A stretch of 64,000 nucleotides of DNA from Opisthocomus hoazin (lineage: Eukaryota; Chordata; Aves; Opisthocomiformes; Opisthocomidae). The stretch spans positions 6,200,001-6,264,000 of the forward strand of contig NC_134434.1 in assembly GCF_030867145.1 (NCBI RefSeq), in the 5' to 3' direction. The notes below the pieces were generated by a model. It did not search any database and was not told where the DNA came from. It worked only from the letters and a program-made list of their open reading frames with translations. Made by a program: the position numbers and the translations under genes. Shown piece by piece: positions 1 through 13,465 of the stretch; the first letter of the stretch is position 1; each line of letters opens with the position of its first letter.

Positions 1-1893
1 GGGCTTGGGAAGGCACAGGTGTGGGACTGCCCTGCGGTGGGAGGCATTTTACTGAAAGCTTATCCTGAACTTCTAAAGGATTTTTTTCAGCTTCAAAACC
101 TGCATATTATAAAGCAAAAATTTCTCATGTTGTTAACATCACTTCCAACTGGCAGCAATCATTAGATCCTGACTCAGCTGCCAGCGGCAGGGCCAGCATT
201 TACCTCGTTTGCTGCAAGGCTCAAGGACGAGCCAGTTTCCCCCTTTGCTGAGCTTCCCACGTTGCCTCTTTGCTCACGAGGAAGCAAAATCCCTACAAAA
301 ATCGGGCTGCCACCACATCAGGAGACTGCCATCAACCGCCTCCAGGTGCGGCCGTCTCAGAACACATTTAAAAACCCACCCTGAACCCATTTCTCCTCCT
401 CTGCGTTTTTCCCAGTACATTTTTCCCCCCCAGCCTGAGCTTCTGGCACCAGTTTGCAAGGACAGGCGCTCTCTGCTACTGGCCGGGTGGCCCATGGCAT
501 GGTCCCATGCCGGAGCAATCCATCCCCATCCCGCTGACGTGTTTTATTTGCCGTGCTCGGTTTTGCTCCCCTGCTAAACCCATCACGCTGCTATTTTTAA
601 CACCGGGGGAGATAAACCCTCCTTCTCACCGCGTCTCACACGCGTTGCGAGCGGCACAAGGTACGAAGCTGAGCACATCTGCGTTTAGCACCTGCCAGGC
701 GGGTCCTGGCCGGGAATGCGTCGGCTCTTCTGTGTCACCAGCCCCAAATTAGAGCTTTTCTTCTTCCTCCCTGGGAGACTTCTTCCTCGGCTGAAATGAC
801 AGCACCAAATTCTCCCAGCGTGACAGAAGGTTGGGGTTGGTGTTTTTTTTTTTTTGGTTGCACTGAAAAATGAATTCGCTGAGTTCACTGAAGTGAATTT
901 ACTTCATCCCGGTGCCAGGAAAGGGGAGCAGGAGGTGTGGATGTTGCTGCATCCCGGCGTCTGCCCTGATTCGGTGCAGCAGCGAGCTGCAGCTTGGGGG
1001 AACCCCCCCCACCCCGGGCTGCTCCTGGGAAAATCAGGTGCCACTGAAATCTGCAGCACATTTTTTCCCCTTTTAGCGCAGCAAGTATCTTTATTTTTTC
1101 CTGGGCTCATCTTAAAGTTTGTGCTTTGAATTTCTTTTTTTTTTTTTAAAGTCTTTGTAGGGCTTTTCTTGCTGTGACAGGGACACCAGGGTGGAACAGC
1201 TGATCGCTGGGATAAACACATCCCAAAATAAAGGGTTTGCACATCCTGTTTTTAGAGCTGGTCTTGCAAATTGTTCAAAAGCTTTTCTACTTAGCTAGGG
1301 TTTCTGTGTCCATAAATGGCTTAAACTTTTTGCAGCTATTGTTAGTGGCAGTATCTGTAACTCAGTGGCTGGGATATTGCACATTCAAAATGAGGTAGAA
1401 TAAATAAATGCATGAAGTAAAACACAATGGCACGGCTACGGTTCATGGTGTTATGCTGGGAAAAACTGCTGACTGCAAGGTCCAGGAGCTCCTGTAGTTA
1501 TTTCAGGGAGAACAAGTTGCAAACAAGCCAGGAAAGGTTCTGCTCTAGGACTTTATCCTCCTGAGATGTATCCTGAAACAAACGGGCTGCTGGTCTGGGA
1601 TGTGAGACTGGGTGAGTTTTGTGTCTTTGCAACTTCAGTGATGTGCTCCGAATGCCTGGGTCAGGAGCCTGGTCCCCAGTGGGCCCCAGTGTGGTTCCAG
1701 TGCTGTGATGGAGCCTGCAGGTTGCCAGGTCAGGGTGTTCATGGCAACTTGCTGGTAGCGGGATCAGAGCAGCTTTAACAGCCTCACCAGACTCACGGGG
1801 CTCCCCAAGGGCACTCGTCCACCGCAGCATCTCTGCTCAGAGCTTGTAAGAATTGTCCTGTCTTTTGCGGTGCTCCGCCTGAAGCCGTGCTGA
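1..1893. other. No supported gene
   Basis: Only short overlapping open frames in several phases, T-runs near 843-857 and 1,134-1,148, and no splice-flanked exon-like pattern I can recognise. Confidence 0.6.
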
Positions 1894-2262
1894 AGAATCA
1901 CAGAATCACAGAATGGTCGGGGTTGGAAGGGACCTCTGTGGGTCACCCAGCCCAACCCCCTGCCCAAGCAGGGTCACCCACAGCAGGCTGCACAGCACCG
2001 CATCCAGGTGGGGCTGGAATATCTCCAGAGAAGGAGACTCCACAGCCTCCCTGGGCAGCCTGGGCCAGGGCTCCGTCACCCTCAGAGGGAAGAAGTTCTT
2101 CCTCGGGTTCAGCTGGGACTTCCTTGGCTTCAGTTTGTGCCCGTTGCCCCTTGTCCTGTCGCTGGGCACCACTGGAAAGAGTCTGGCCCCGTCCTCCTGA
2201 CCCCCACCCTGCAGATATTTAGAGGCATTTCTCAGCCTTCTCTTCTCCAGGCTAAAGAATAG
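1894..2262 (-). mobile_element. CR1 LINE 3' fragment
   Basis: Starts with tandem GAATCACA units (the CR1 3' terminal repeat in reverse) followed by ggttggaagggacct and the CR1 3' body. It is 5'-truncated. It differs little from the copy at 5,586. Confidence 0.9.
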
Positions 2263-5200
2263 CAATTTATCCATGCTTTCTCCTGAGGTTTCTCAAACAA
2301 ACAAAGAACATATTAAGAATGGTTTTATCAGGCTCTTTGAGTCAATTTCTGGAGATCCAACCTCAGACTAAATCCGTGTACATCCACAGCATGGGGCCCA
2401 GACTCAGTTTGCTCCCTGGAGGGAGGCATCCTTCTGGCAACCAGTCTTGAACTTGTGTGGGTTTAGATCGTCACTCTGGGTCAGCGCACAGAGCTCGATG
2501 GTCTCATTCCTGCAGTGATCAGCCTGTGCTGCCAACGGTCAAGGACCACGCATGTTATCCCTCCCGTGTGCGTGGCCGATGGAGCGGAGTTGGCACCCAA
2601 CTCGATGCCCCACACAGTGATGATGGAGCCATCAGATCCTGTCCCTGCCTGCCAGGAGAGGAGACCTTGCTGTGAAATGCTCTGCTTTGCAGCACTTGGC
2701 CTTTGGTTAACAAAGAGTGGCTGGAGAAGGGAACCGGTGCCGTGCCGGTCAGGTACCAGAGGATTACATCTTTGGCCAAATGATGGATTCCTTCTGCTTT
2801 TGAGAGTGAGAAGCCCCATGGCCACATCAGCCACTGCCTGTGGGCTTCTGCGCGGGGAGACTGCCACTTGCTGTCGGGTCGGGGAGGCAAGACGTGCTCT
2901 GGCCGCAGGCTGAGCTGCAGTTAGTGTGGTACCCACCCTGCTGCAACCAGGAGGATGGCCCAGAAGGCAAATGCTGATTTATGCTGCATACGGTCCCTAT
3001 TAGACCCTGCCCTGAGCAGTCAGTAACACAGAGGTCATGTGTGGGTTGGGCTGGGTTTTGCTGAGTGTGAAAGTGGAGAATAGTCCTCATACACCCATAA
3101 AAGTTTGGGGCTGGGCACTTAATTACTGCGGTGATTTAGGAGCATTTCCAAGGGGAGGCGTGTGCTGGGCTGGTAACGAGCTCTCCTTTGGCGCAGGCAG
3201 AGCGTCGAACGAGTGTGAAAACCGGAGGCTGAAGGCGGTGGATGCAAGAGGTGAAGAGGATGGTGTTTGCAGCTGGGCACACTGGGGTGCCCGAGCCAGT
3301 GCACGCTGCAAAGGACGCACGGCAGAAGGATGCTGCCAGGCTCCGTGCCGGGTGGTGGGTTCCAGGATGGCCAGCAAGCTGGAGGCTACGGGTGGCTGCA
3401 GGGACAGGAGAGCATGGCAAACCCCTCCTAACCTCATTGAAGAGGTTGAAGTGGACGTTGAAGGATTCTAGCAGCAGTTTCCAGGTAACGCCGTGCACAA
3501 GACTGACTTAATGCCAGCTGGGGGTGGTGGGTTTCATGCACTGTTTTTCAGTCTTGCCCAAACACTTTTCCCTCCCAGATCCCGAATGATGATGTTGTGC
3601 TGAGGCCAAACAGAACATGGCAGGAGCCAAACCACAACATGAACTCAGGGACCTGCAAAGCTGGAGAGGTAAAAGGCACGTGGGACTTGTTTTCCAAGCA
3701 AGTTTATGGGATGTTGCTTTAGCCTCACCCTCCCTGTTTACTGCAGGGTGCAAGTGGCCTCAAAATTGTCCCATTTGTTTCTTGTGGCTTCTGACGTCAA
3801 TCTGGGAGAAGAAAGGCTGGGGCACTGGACCCATGGCTGTGTTTTTCCCAATGGATTTGGGAAGCAAGTGACTAATGTAGTGGTAAACAAGCGGGGCCGG
3901 GTGTGCCACACCACTCAGCATCCCACTGCTGGCAGCATCCGTGGTGGGACAGGCTGGTGGTAGCTGGTGGCCTGTTCTTGGTTTGGGAACAGACTAAAAT
4001 AACGACGTGAGGAGGAAGCGAGGCAGGGTTGGTGGGTCTCACTGCATTGCCATCTCCTTGTGCTGCAAAAATAATGGAATAGGGGTGTGTGCCCATCTCC
4101 TTTTGCAGATCCTGAGCCCTGGGCCACCCATGGCACTGTCCCCTCCTCAGATCCCAGTGGATGCTGCAGCCCCTTCGCTGCAAGGACTTGTTCCCCGCAA
4201 GGCGCAGCACAGAGAAGTTAAAATGTCTCATTACAGAGGAAAAGACATGGTTCTGCTTTAGTCCGGCTGCAAGTGGAAGAGCCCTCCTTGGCTGTTGCAG
4301 AAGGGCTCCTCTCTCCTGGAGTTAGTCATGCAGAAAGATTTCAGGAGGGTCTGCTGGAGTCTCTCCCACTGTGTGCATTTGTACTGCAGTAATAGTCATT
4401 ACTGGCTGCAGCTGCAGATTTTTCTGTTACTAGGGATGATCTGTGCACGTGTTCAGGCCTCTCCCGCTGTCTGCAGCCGCCAGCCGGCCCTGCCCTTCGC
4501 TGTGCCTCCGGAGCAGTCCCCGTGCTCGGGGCAGCGCAGGAGCAAAGAGAGTCCGTAAAAATCTGTCCCAGCTAGACTGCCAGCTTCCTCTGGGGAGAAA
4601 ACACAGTTCTGGTGCCTGGAAAAGCCTCCTTGTGACTTACAACTCCAGCAGATTTCGTCTGAGGAAAGTCTTTATGAAGGAAGAAATAAAGAAAGGCATT
4701 GCAGTTCTTCTACATGCAACTTTTAGACCTGGTTTCTGAAAAAGCAGCAGGGTCCAAGGCAAACACTGGGCAGCATCAGAGAGAGCAGCCTGGAGATGGA
4801 TTTTGTTCATTCTTCATTATCAGGGGACGAAAACGCCTGTGAACTGTTGACGGTCCGTGGGGTTTGAATTCTTCATTTCTGTTGAAATTGGGTGGTTGTC
4901 TTGGGAGAAATCCCTTTGGCACTGCTGGTGGGAGGGATGGGGCTGGCTGACCTGGTGGGCAGAGGGCCTGCAGAGAGCACAGCACTGCGAGGCTGCGTGG
5001 GTCGCTACTTCTTCACACCTGCTGCTATTGGCAAGCTTTAACATCCTGACGTATGCTGCAGAGGAGACAAAGAGAAGGTAGAGAGGCTGTCGCAGAAGTG
5101 TGAGGGGAAAATCCCCCTTCTCCAATGTTTGTCCTGGCTGGAGACATGGGAACTTCGGCACGAGCACCTACAGACAAGTCTCCAAGAAAGCATCCCAGCC

Positions 5201-5585
5201 TGGCAGCACCTGGGGAGGTGAGAAAGCGGCAGAGAAGCTGTGATTCATTCCTGCTGCTCGGAGCTGGAGGTGGCTGCAGGGATCAACCCTGTAGATGTGG
5301 AAAAAATTCAACCCTGAGCTTTCTTGGCTTCATCAGATCCAGACTTAGAACACTCAGTCTAATGTCTACAGAGTGAGAAGAGAACAGCAAGAAGGTGTCA
5401 TGAGAGCTTCAAGCAGCTAGCTGGACACCTAGCACTGGCAGTCTCGGTGTGGCCCTGTCTTCCCCCTGTGGTAGACAACCCGAGCTGCTCATCACGGTTG
5501 GCCTACCCAGGGGTATGAGCCTGGCAGAAAACCCCAACCAGCCTGGAACTGTTTGCTTAGGGTCATTACTTACTTATTTCTTTTC
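2263..5585. other. No supported gene
   Basis: Open frames up to about 150 codons occur on both strands at once (2.5-2.9 kb and 3.0-3.5 kb), which points to base composition rather than coding. No repeat was recognised. Confidence 0.55.
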
Positions 5586-5957
5586 ACAGAATCACAGGAT
5601 GTTGGGGGTTGGAAGGGCCCTCTGTGGGTCACCCAGCCCAACCCCCTGCCCAAGCAGGGTCACCCACAGCAGGCTGCACAGCACCGCATGCAGGTGGGGC
5701 TGGAATATCTCCAGAGAAGGAGACTCCACAGCCTCCCTGGGCAGCCTGGGCCAGGGCTCCGTCACCCTCAGAGGGAAGAAGTTCTTCCTCATGTTCAGCT
5801 GGAACTTTCTCGGCTTCAGTTTGTGCCCGTTGCCCCTTGTCCTGTCGCTGGGCACCACTGGAAAGAGTCTGGCCCCGTCCTCCTGACCCCCACCCTGCAG
5901 ATATTTCGAGGCATTTCTAAGGTCCCCTTGCAGCCTTCTCTTCTTCAGGCTGAACAA
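5586..5957 (-). mobile_element. CR1 LINE 3' fragment
   Basis: Same subfamily, orientation and extent as the copy at 1,894, with only scattered differences and about 12 extra bases near its 5' end (aaggtccccttg). Confidence 0.9.
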
Positions 5958-8900
5958 CAACTTTTTACACCCATCTTCCAGCAGAATGAAGGGCAGTAAT
6001 GGGACGAGCCCTGTAACGCTGCTTGCATGGTCTTAAACTGCTTTATGGTCAGTTCTCATCCTTACAGCACCTTTGGGCAGTGAGACAACATTCAAACGCC
6101 CGTTTTACAGCACCGTGCACTCAACACTGCAGAAAAAGAAATCCTCAGTGCTGGCTCTGGAGAGAAAATATGAATATATATAAGTTGCACACATCCAATC
6201 TCCTTTCAGTGAGCTCAAGAAGGTGCAATTATTCTTATTTTTGTGCTCATATAGGATTCAGAGTGACTAATTGCTGAGAATTCCTTCCTCCTCCTAACTG
6301 TCTGCAAAAGGAGAGATTTCAAAGCGCAAGAATTGTGGCCACTGCCAAAGGGAACAGGAGATGAAAGCAACTCCTGTTACCTCCAAATGGCCCCACCTGT
6401 GTTGCTTGTCCATAGCAACAGACAGGCTTTGTACCAGAATAATACATCCACTGTATATTTGATCTTTCACCCATGGGTCTAAAATTGCTTTCCAAGGAAC
6501 TGTTAGCTGAAAGATCCCCACGCAGCCCTGATTAGACAGGCAACGAGACAGGGAAGTTGTGAAACAGCCCAGCTTTGTAGCACTGGGAGGGAAGAGAGCC
6601 GTACTGTGATGGTGCTTCATGGGGAAACTGCAGCTGGAGGAGCTGAGAAGGGACGAATCGGTCAAGCTCTCTGTTTTGAGGGTGTTTTGGACATGTTACA
6701 GTGATGCTACAGCCTCCTGCTCCGAGCTCGGTGCTGTTGCTAGCCAAATGAGGTAGTTTGCTGCTGGGTGGCTTTCTATGTGGCTCTGCAGAGAAATGAA
6801 ATACTCCCAGAGAAATGGTCTCTAAAGAGAAGGTTGCAATGCCACGCAGGGACCCCGCAGTTGCCCTGGGACTATCAGCCTAACAGATAATCAACAGGTA
6901 ACAGGACTTTTCTGCTACGTTCTGGGGTGGCCCAGGAAAAGGGGCTGCAAGTGGAAATGTTTGGGAGCCACCACTTTCTGGTCTGCAGGGACCTCGGATA
7001 TCTTATGCCCCGTCTGGGTGTGGGCCACTTCCAGCTCTGCAGAAGCAGCGGTGTCACGATGGGGAGCATCCATCGCAGAGTCCAGTGGCACCATCTGGGG
7101 CTTTTGGAGACCTAATTCCCAAATACCAACTTCACTTCTGTGTTCACAGCCCCTCCCACCGAGCCAAGAGACCCAGAGATAACCGGTGCTGTGGGGTAGC
7201 ACCCACCACAAGAGTCCCGGCAGCAGCTGGATACGATGCTTTGGGGTTCACCCATGTCTACCCCAAAAATGCTCGGACAGGGGGAGCAGAACTTGGCCAG
7301 GCTGCCACGTAGCATCTCCAGGGGTGCACGGCACGATCCCACTCCAGTGACCAGGATATTCAGGGGTCTGCAATCATCAAAGCACTTCACACCCCAAAAC
7401 CACAGGCGAAGCCTCCTCAGTCGTGTTGTGCACCCATGTCTTCAGCATCTCCCCAGCCTGGCTGGGGCCGGTGCAGCACTGCTGACCTGGTTGGACAGAG
7501 ATGACAAGAGAAGTAAGTTTTTTTTGGCTTTTTCTCAGTTTGTGACTCAGTTACAAACTGTTGTTACCTTCGCATCTCTGGCAGATCAAGAGAGGACCAT
7601 CACATTGGTTCTGTGTCGCCAAGGAGAGCTTAAATATTGTGATTAAAAAATCCCAGTCTTGCACAGCCTACTCAGACATGCAGGAAGAAACCTCTGCAAT
7701 TAGATTCCCTGTGTGCCGGCAGGAGGGCAGAAGTTCCTCCTTTTTTTTTTTTTTTCTTTTTTTCCATGACTGTATTCTTCTGTGATTTCAGAGCAGCAGG
7801 GAAAAAAAAAAAAACCCTGTTTGATTTTTTTCGTTATGCTGAGCCTGATTTTACATTCTGATTGCCAAAGCATGATAAAGGGAACAGAGATTACCTAGAG
7901 ATTTTCAGAGATTTGCTTTCAAATTTTGGTTTTCCTGAGCCTCATTAAGCTTGCAGGTTTTATCTACACTTTGTTCTTATGGTAGAGCAGCATTGCCATA
8001 TATCAGTAGCCGTATTTTTTCATTTGACATTAAAACCAAAGAGATGCTTCTCATGCTTCACTTTCAAATCCTATTTTAAAAAATATTAATCAATCATGTG
8101 TATGTTGATTTTCTTTTCCTCTGACCCTGCTGGCTCTATAAAGGACAGTCACTAACAAAATGCTTTCAGTCCTGGATCTCTCTGCATTACTGAGTGCAGT
8201 TTTGTAGATCGAAGGACAGATTTTAGAAGGTATAACGTATAGATAAAAGAAAAATGTCATTTCCAACAGAGAGACAGGCAAGAAAAGTAAGATTTAAAAG
8301 CAGGACCCCTATAATTAGGGGGTACAGAGCAGCTTAGACATGATAAGATAGCCCATGATGTGCCTAGGCGCCTCTTTCAGGAGCTAAATGCTGTTGGAAG
8401 ATCTCATCCTCCATGATTTTAGGAGAAATGGCCAAACCCCATCTCGTGTCTGAGCCCCCCTGGGCACAGCCTTTGTGTTGCTCTCTAGGAGGGGTTTGGA
8501 GTACAGTGACAGGGACCAGGCACGAGGACAACATGGGGGACACAAAAAGCTACCCTTACGTACCCAATGGTGTTTCTTCTGCTGGAACCAGGAGAACTGA
8601 CCCATCTTCGGGGTCTTCCAGGTGTGTGTCTTCCTCTTCCAGTGCCCATCCATGAGCTCACAGAAGTCTTGAGGCAGCTTGAAGACGTGACAAAAAGGTC
8701 TCCTTGTGCCACCTACCCGGTGTGGGAAACAGCCTCCCCATGCACATCAGGATGGTGTGATGGGGCAGGAGCTGGCTGCGTCCTCCAGGATCCTGGAGAA
8801 GGTGCTGGAGATAAAAGGCCCAAGGCAAGTTTCTCTGCTGATGCCCTGCCTTGTTAGCACTTGAAGGGGAAACACAGGTGAGGACAGACCATCCTCGGGG

Positions 8901-11637
8901 TGCCACCACACCAACCCCAGCTGTGCTGGGAGCAGCATGACCTGGTGCAAAGGTGAAGCACTTCATTCAGAGACCAGATCTGTCTCCAAGACTCAAGGTG
9001 CTCCTCATGACATTCTCCTCCAGACGTGACCCCAGGAGCTTTGCTTGAACTGGAAAGCAACTCATTTGGAAGGGTTTTCTGTAGTTCCAGACCCACTCAC
9101 CAAGCTCTAATAATAACTAACTGCTTTTCTATTTATAAATGAGAACAGCGGAGAGGAACTCAGCTCTGGCGGCTGAGGCCACCGCAGCCCCGCTGCTCCC
9201 ACACCACGGATCTCACCCTTTGCCATCAGCTGTTCGTCTCCACTGTCCTGCCGGGGCCCCAGCAGCCCTGCCATCGTGCATGGGAAAGGGCATTTCCCAG
9301 GGCTCTTTCCATTGGATACACGCACTATGTTTTTTTTCCGCTTGTTGACCAGGGAATATTTTCTTTCTAAAAGCGAGGAATGTTTTTGTAGCAGCTCCTA
9401 CCCCGCTTTGTAAAACAAACATTTCCCAAGCGCTTGATGTTTCAGATGATGTTATCATTACTGGAACGTCAGTGCAGATATCAGAAAACACATTTCTTAG
9501 TGGAGCCTGGGGACTTTGTGCTGCCCGTCTCCCAGCGGTCGGATGTGACGCAGGGGACCGACGGATCCTTTCGGCCGAGCCAGCTGGACGTGGTCTGCAT
9601 TGAGGCTGAGGTGGAAACGCATCTGGGTTCAGATTACTGTGCTGTAGCCCAAGACTCGCTCTTGCCCAGCCTGCGTGTGGGAGGGGAGCATCACCTCCTT
9701 CGGCTGGGGCAGCTCCAGTCAAGGCTCGAGTCCGGCTGAAGCTGCCTTTGCTGGCTCCAGTCTCCCGAGGACTGGACATTTACAGCCAGTTCTGCTTCTA
9801 CTCACAGGGTTGCCTCTGCTCCCCTTCCTGACAGCGTTGAACCCCGTCACTGCCCTTCTGGGAGAGGCTGGAGAGAGTTTTTCCACTAATACATCCTCTC
9901 ACTATCTCAGCTATATGCAGGAAGCCAGATTTAATGAAAATGCTCTGATCTGTTCTGACAAATCCTCTGTTACTAAGTAGATAATAACCAGGAAATCTTG
10001 CTAAATAAATCCCCGGTTCATATCTGTGCCCACACTTGTTATTCTTTTTGTACCAATCAACTGCTCCTTCTTGCCCTGAACTGGGGGCATCCTCAGCCAC
10101 TTGACGGAGAAAGGGGGCACAGATTTGTGGCTGCTGAAGTCAGCATGGGACTGGGCGGAATTTTATGATTGTAAAAAATGAGAGACTGATTTAGCAGCAT
10201 TAATGCCGGAGTGACCAGAAACCCTCTCCTCGGCTGAGCAGAGATTAAAGGCTGCCGATAGCTATAATGCCAAACCACAGCGAGAAGTGCTGGGATACGT
10301 TGTCATCACATCAGCAGTGCAACGAAGCTGGCACACGATCTGCCCTGGAGGAGAGAAGAGGAATATATTAGAATAATATGCATTTACTTCTCTCTTCCTT
10401 CAGAATTGAGTTGATACACTTGATACCAAGACCCCCGTGGCAGAGGGGAGGTTTTGGGCTCCATCTCCCCCCGGACTCGGACCAGGTCTGGCGCTGCTGG
10501 CAAGCTCTGCGCACGTGGCTGAACAAATCAAACTTCCTCGGGGAGGTTCACCATGGACGCATTGAAGAAGGGAACATCCCTGCTGGTGGTGGCTGCTGCA
10601 TTCCTGTGGACACCAGCCACGTCCGCAGCATCTGTGGTCCAGCTTTTCGACCTCCTTCTTCCATCTGCAAGTCCTTGGCCTGCGTCCAGAGTCCTTGGAC
10701 GGCAGCGCAGAGCTGCGGAACAAGGCTCTCGCTCGTAAGAGAGGCAGTGGTGCCACCTTCAGCACAGAGCAGCTGGGCCTGGGGGGGCTGAGCCCCTCTC
10801 CAGTGGCCGGGGGCTCTCCCAGCCAGGCAGCGTTTGCTTGGGAACTGGGGTTTCCCTCGGATGGATGCCCTGCACAGAAAATTGGAAATATTCTGATGAA
10901 AGATGCTGCTGTTGTTCTCAGTTTTCCCCTAAAAAAGGAGAAACTCTGAGCAGCTTTTTCTGAGTGACTCAGGGTTACCTGATGAATTGTCCTCAGATTC
11001 AGCCCAATCCTTTATATTCCTTCTCACCTCCACTGTTTTTGCCCCTGCAGCCCGTGGTCCCATGCGGTGAGCACTGCTCCCTTGGTGATGCTCCCAACCC
11101 ATGGCCCTGGGATGAGGGCGTCACCAGCTCCTGCCTGGGAAGTTAAGGCATAAGTTGGTCCCAAATCTCTTCCAGGCTCTGCAGGATTCAGTTCTTCATC
11201 TCCCTCGTTTCTCATTAGCTCTCTAATACAGCAATACACGGTGGGAGCCACACTGCTTTGGGGTTAGAGAAGGGTCTGAGTGAAAAAGCAGTCCTGAAAC
11301 AGGCAGGCTGGGATGTTCTGTCTGCCCGGCTGCCTGGAGCAACGCGCTGGGCCAGGAGCATCCCCTGGCAGGTCACTGGAACAAGCTTGAAAGTTATTAT
11401 TTACCTAGCCCTTTCTCAGGATCAGGTCCCTTTGGTCTTACCAGGTATTTTGCTCACACAAGAACTTTGATTTTGCTCCAGGGCTTCAGGTCACCCCCAA
11501 CCCACCCACGTCCCTTCGTGCACAGCAGCATGGGGAGCTCAGTCCCAATGACACCCTCCTGTCTGACCTCCCTCAGCCTGCAAAGTGCCAGCGGAGGGTG
11601 ACCTCGATGCCAGAGCTAGACTCACCATGCCAGCAGG
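5958..11637. other. No supported gene
   Basis: Unique sequence with a T-run then A-run at about 7,741-7,814. A 188-codon minus frame at 9.2-9.8 kb has no recognisable domain. Confidence 0.55.
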
Positions 11638-12060
11638 GTGAGGGAGGGGATTCTGCCCTTCTGCTCCACCCTGGTGAGACCCTCCTGGGAGTCCTGCATC
11701 CAGCTCTGGAGCCCTCAGCACAGGACAGACCTGGAGCTGCTGGAGAGGGGCCGGAGGAAGCCCCAGCAATGATCCAGCCGCTGGAACAACTCTGCTGTGG
11801 GGACAGGCTTCGAAAGCTGGGCCTGTTCAGCATGGCGAAGAGAAGGCTCCAAGGACACCTTATTCCAGCCTTCCAGTGCTTAAAGGGGTCTGGTAAGAAA
11901 GATGAGGACAGGCTTTTTAGCAGGGCCTGTTGCAACAGGACGAGGGGTAATGGTTTTAAACTAAAACAGGGTAGATTTAGGCTGGATATAAGGAAGATAT
12001 TTTTTACAATAAGGGTGGTGAAACACTGGAACAGGGGGCCCAGAGAGGTGGAAGGTACCC
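11638..12060 (+). mobile_element. CR1 LINE fragment (ORF2 C-terminal region)
   Basis: Translates in part to the familiar CR1 C-terminus (KRRLQGHLIPAFQCLKGSG, then RTRGNGFKLKQGRF). It lacks the 3' terminus, being interrupted at 12,062 by oppositely oriented CR1 sequence. Confidence 0.85.
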
Positions 12061-12061
12061 C

Positions 12062-12096
12062 ATAGAATCATTAAGGTTGGAAAACACCTCTGAGAT
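12062..12096 (-). mobile_element. CR1 3'-end scrap
   Basis: Begins tagaatcattaaggttggaa, a reversed CR1 3' terminus only about 35 bases long, abutting the next CR1 piece. Confidence 0.6.
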
Positions 12097-12288
12097 AGAA
12101 TCATAGAATGCTTTGGGCTGGAAGACACCTTTAGAGGTCATCTAGACCAACCCCCTTGCAGTGAGCAGGGACATCTTCAACTGGACCAGGTTGCTCAGAG
12201 TACCGTCCAACCTAGCCTTGAATATTTCCAGGGATGGGGCCTCCACTACCTCTCTGGGCCACCTGTGCCAGTGCTTCACTGGATCATC
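12097..12288 (-). mobile_element. CR1 LINE 3' fragment
   Basis: Starts with tagaatcatagaatg, then gggctggaagacacct and the CR1 3' body up to the cttcactgg region. It forms one arm of an inverted repeat with the plus-strand copy that follows. Confidence 0.85.
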
Positions 12289-12309
12289 AAATTCAACCGT
12301 GATCCAGGG

Positions 12310-12436
12310 TCAGGTTGGATGGGGCTCTGAACAACCTGATCCGGTTGGAGATGTCCCTGCTCGCTGCAGGGGGGGGCTGGACTAGGTGGCCTTCATAGGT
12401 CCCTTCCAACCCAAACCATGCCATGGTTCTATGATT
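12310..12436 (+). mobile_element. CR1 LINE 3' fragment
   Basis: Runs from ggttggatggggctctgaac to the terminus ggttctatgattgtatg. It is in plus orientation, opposite to the piece just before it. Confidence 0.85.
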
Positions 12437-12639
12437 GTATGCATGGGCATGGAGGGGGAGGGATGCCATGGGGCACCACGCACCCTGATGGAGAGGGACC
12501 AGGGGCACAGCCGGCCTTAGCCCCCGCCTTGGCTGGTCCAGCACCGTAAGAAATGGGAGTGGGATAACTGGGTGGCAAAAACCCCTGCAGCTGGTCCCTG
12601 GGGAAGGCAGGGACGTGGGGGGAGGGTGTTGGGGTTGGG

Positions 12640-12812
12640 AAGCAGTCACCGTCCCAGCCGTGCACCGCTGCGGTGTCACCAGGAGGTGGCACGGCACGAG
12701 CGGGGATGCTCAGCTCCTGGTCCAGCTCCTGCTCCGCTCCGGGGAGCGCGGCCGGGGGCGCTGGGTCCCGCTGAGCCGCCGAAGCCCCCCCCCGGGTGGG
12801 GGGGAGAGCTAA
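12640..12812. other. GC- and CpG-rich patch
   Basis: A local stretch with many CpG dinucleotides (for example ggagcgcggccgggggcgct) and C and G runs in otherwise moderate-GC DNA. No supported gene starts here. It could be an orphan CpG island. Confidence 0.45.
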
Positions 12813-13465
12813 GGGAGGGGTCGGGGTAGTTCCAGGAAAGAGAAGCAAAGCCTCGCATCTTCTTTCTCGGAAAACTATTGTGCAAAATCCTTTCGCACGG
12901 GGAAAACAAAAAACAAACGGCACAAACCCCACATTTTGTTTGGAGAGGAGGGAAAAACTGAGCACATTCCCTCCCCTCCTCGAGAACATGCGGCTGTCAG
13001 GACATCAGCTGTCTTGTGTCCCCACGGCCTTTCTGCGTGAGCAGAGCCTCCGCTGACTCCTGTTCCTCTGTCCGGTGCCCTCCTTCGCTGCTCCAGCGTC
13101 CCATCTGTCAGCACATTCCTCAAGGAAACTTCATTTATGGCTTCGGTGACATTCATAGCCAGCAGCAAGCAAAGGTTCTGCCTGCAAAAACAGACCCAGC
13201 AGCAGCGCAACGTCTGCAGGTCTCGGTGGCCAAGCGAGGACAGCTGGTGGCCCGTGAGCCTCCCACCCACGGGTCTCGATCTGCTGATTCCCAGATGAGA
13301 TCAAACGCACTTTCCCCACTGGGCGTGTTTAGCCTATCTTGCCTTGCAGGACCACTCTTTGGGCACCCATGCCTGAGCTGATACAGCTGGAAATGGCAAG
13401 CCAGTGTTTTTTTCGAAAGACTGGCAATTTTCCCGTGCTAGCAAAGGCAGAAGAGAGGATGTAGA

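Noticed and set aside
2481-2936. A 151-codon minus frame overlapping long plus frames
   Set aside because: Three or more phases are open at once in GC-rich DNA, there is no recognisable domain and no splice context. Chance is the simpler reading.
9213-9779. The longest uninterrupted minus frame in the left part (188 codons)
   Set aside because: The composition is low-complexity and rich in Ala, Ser and Pro, no family is recognised, and plus-strand frames overlap. Not supported as a gene.
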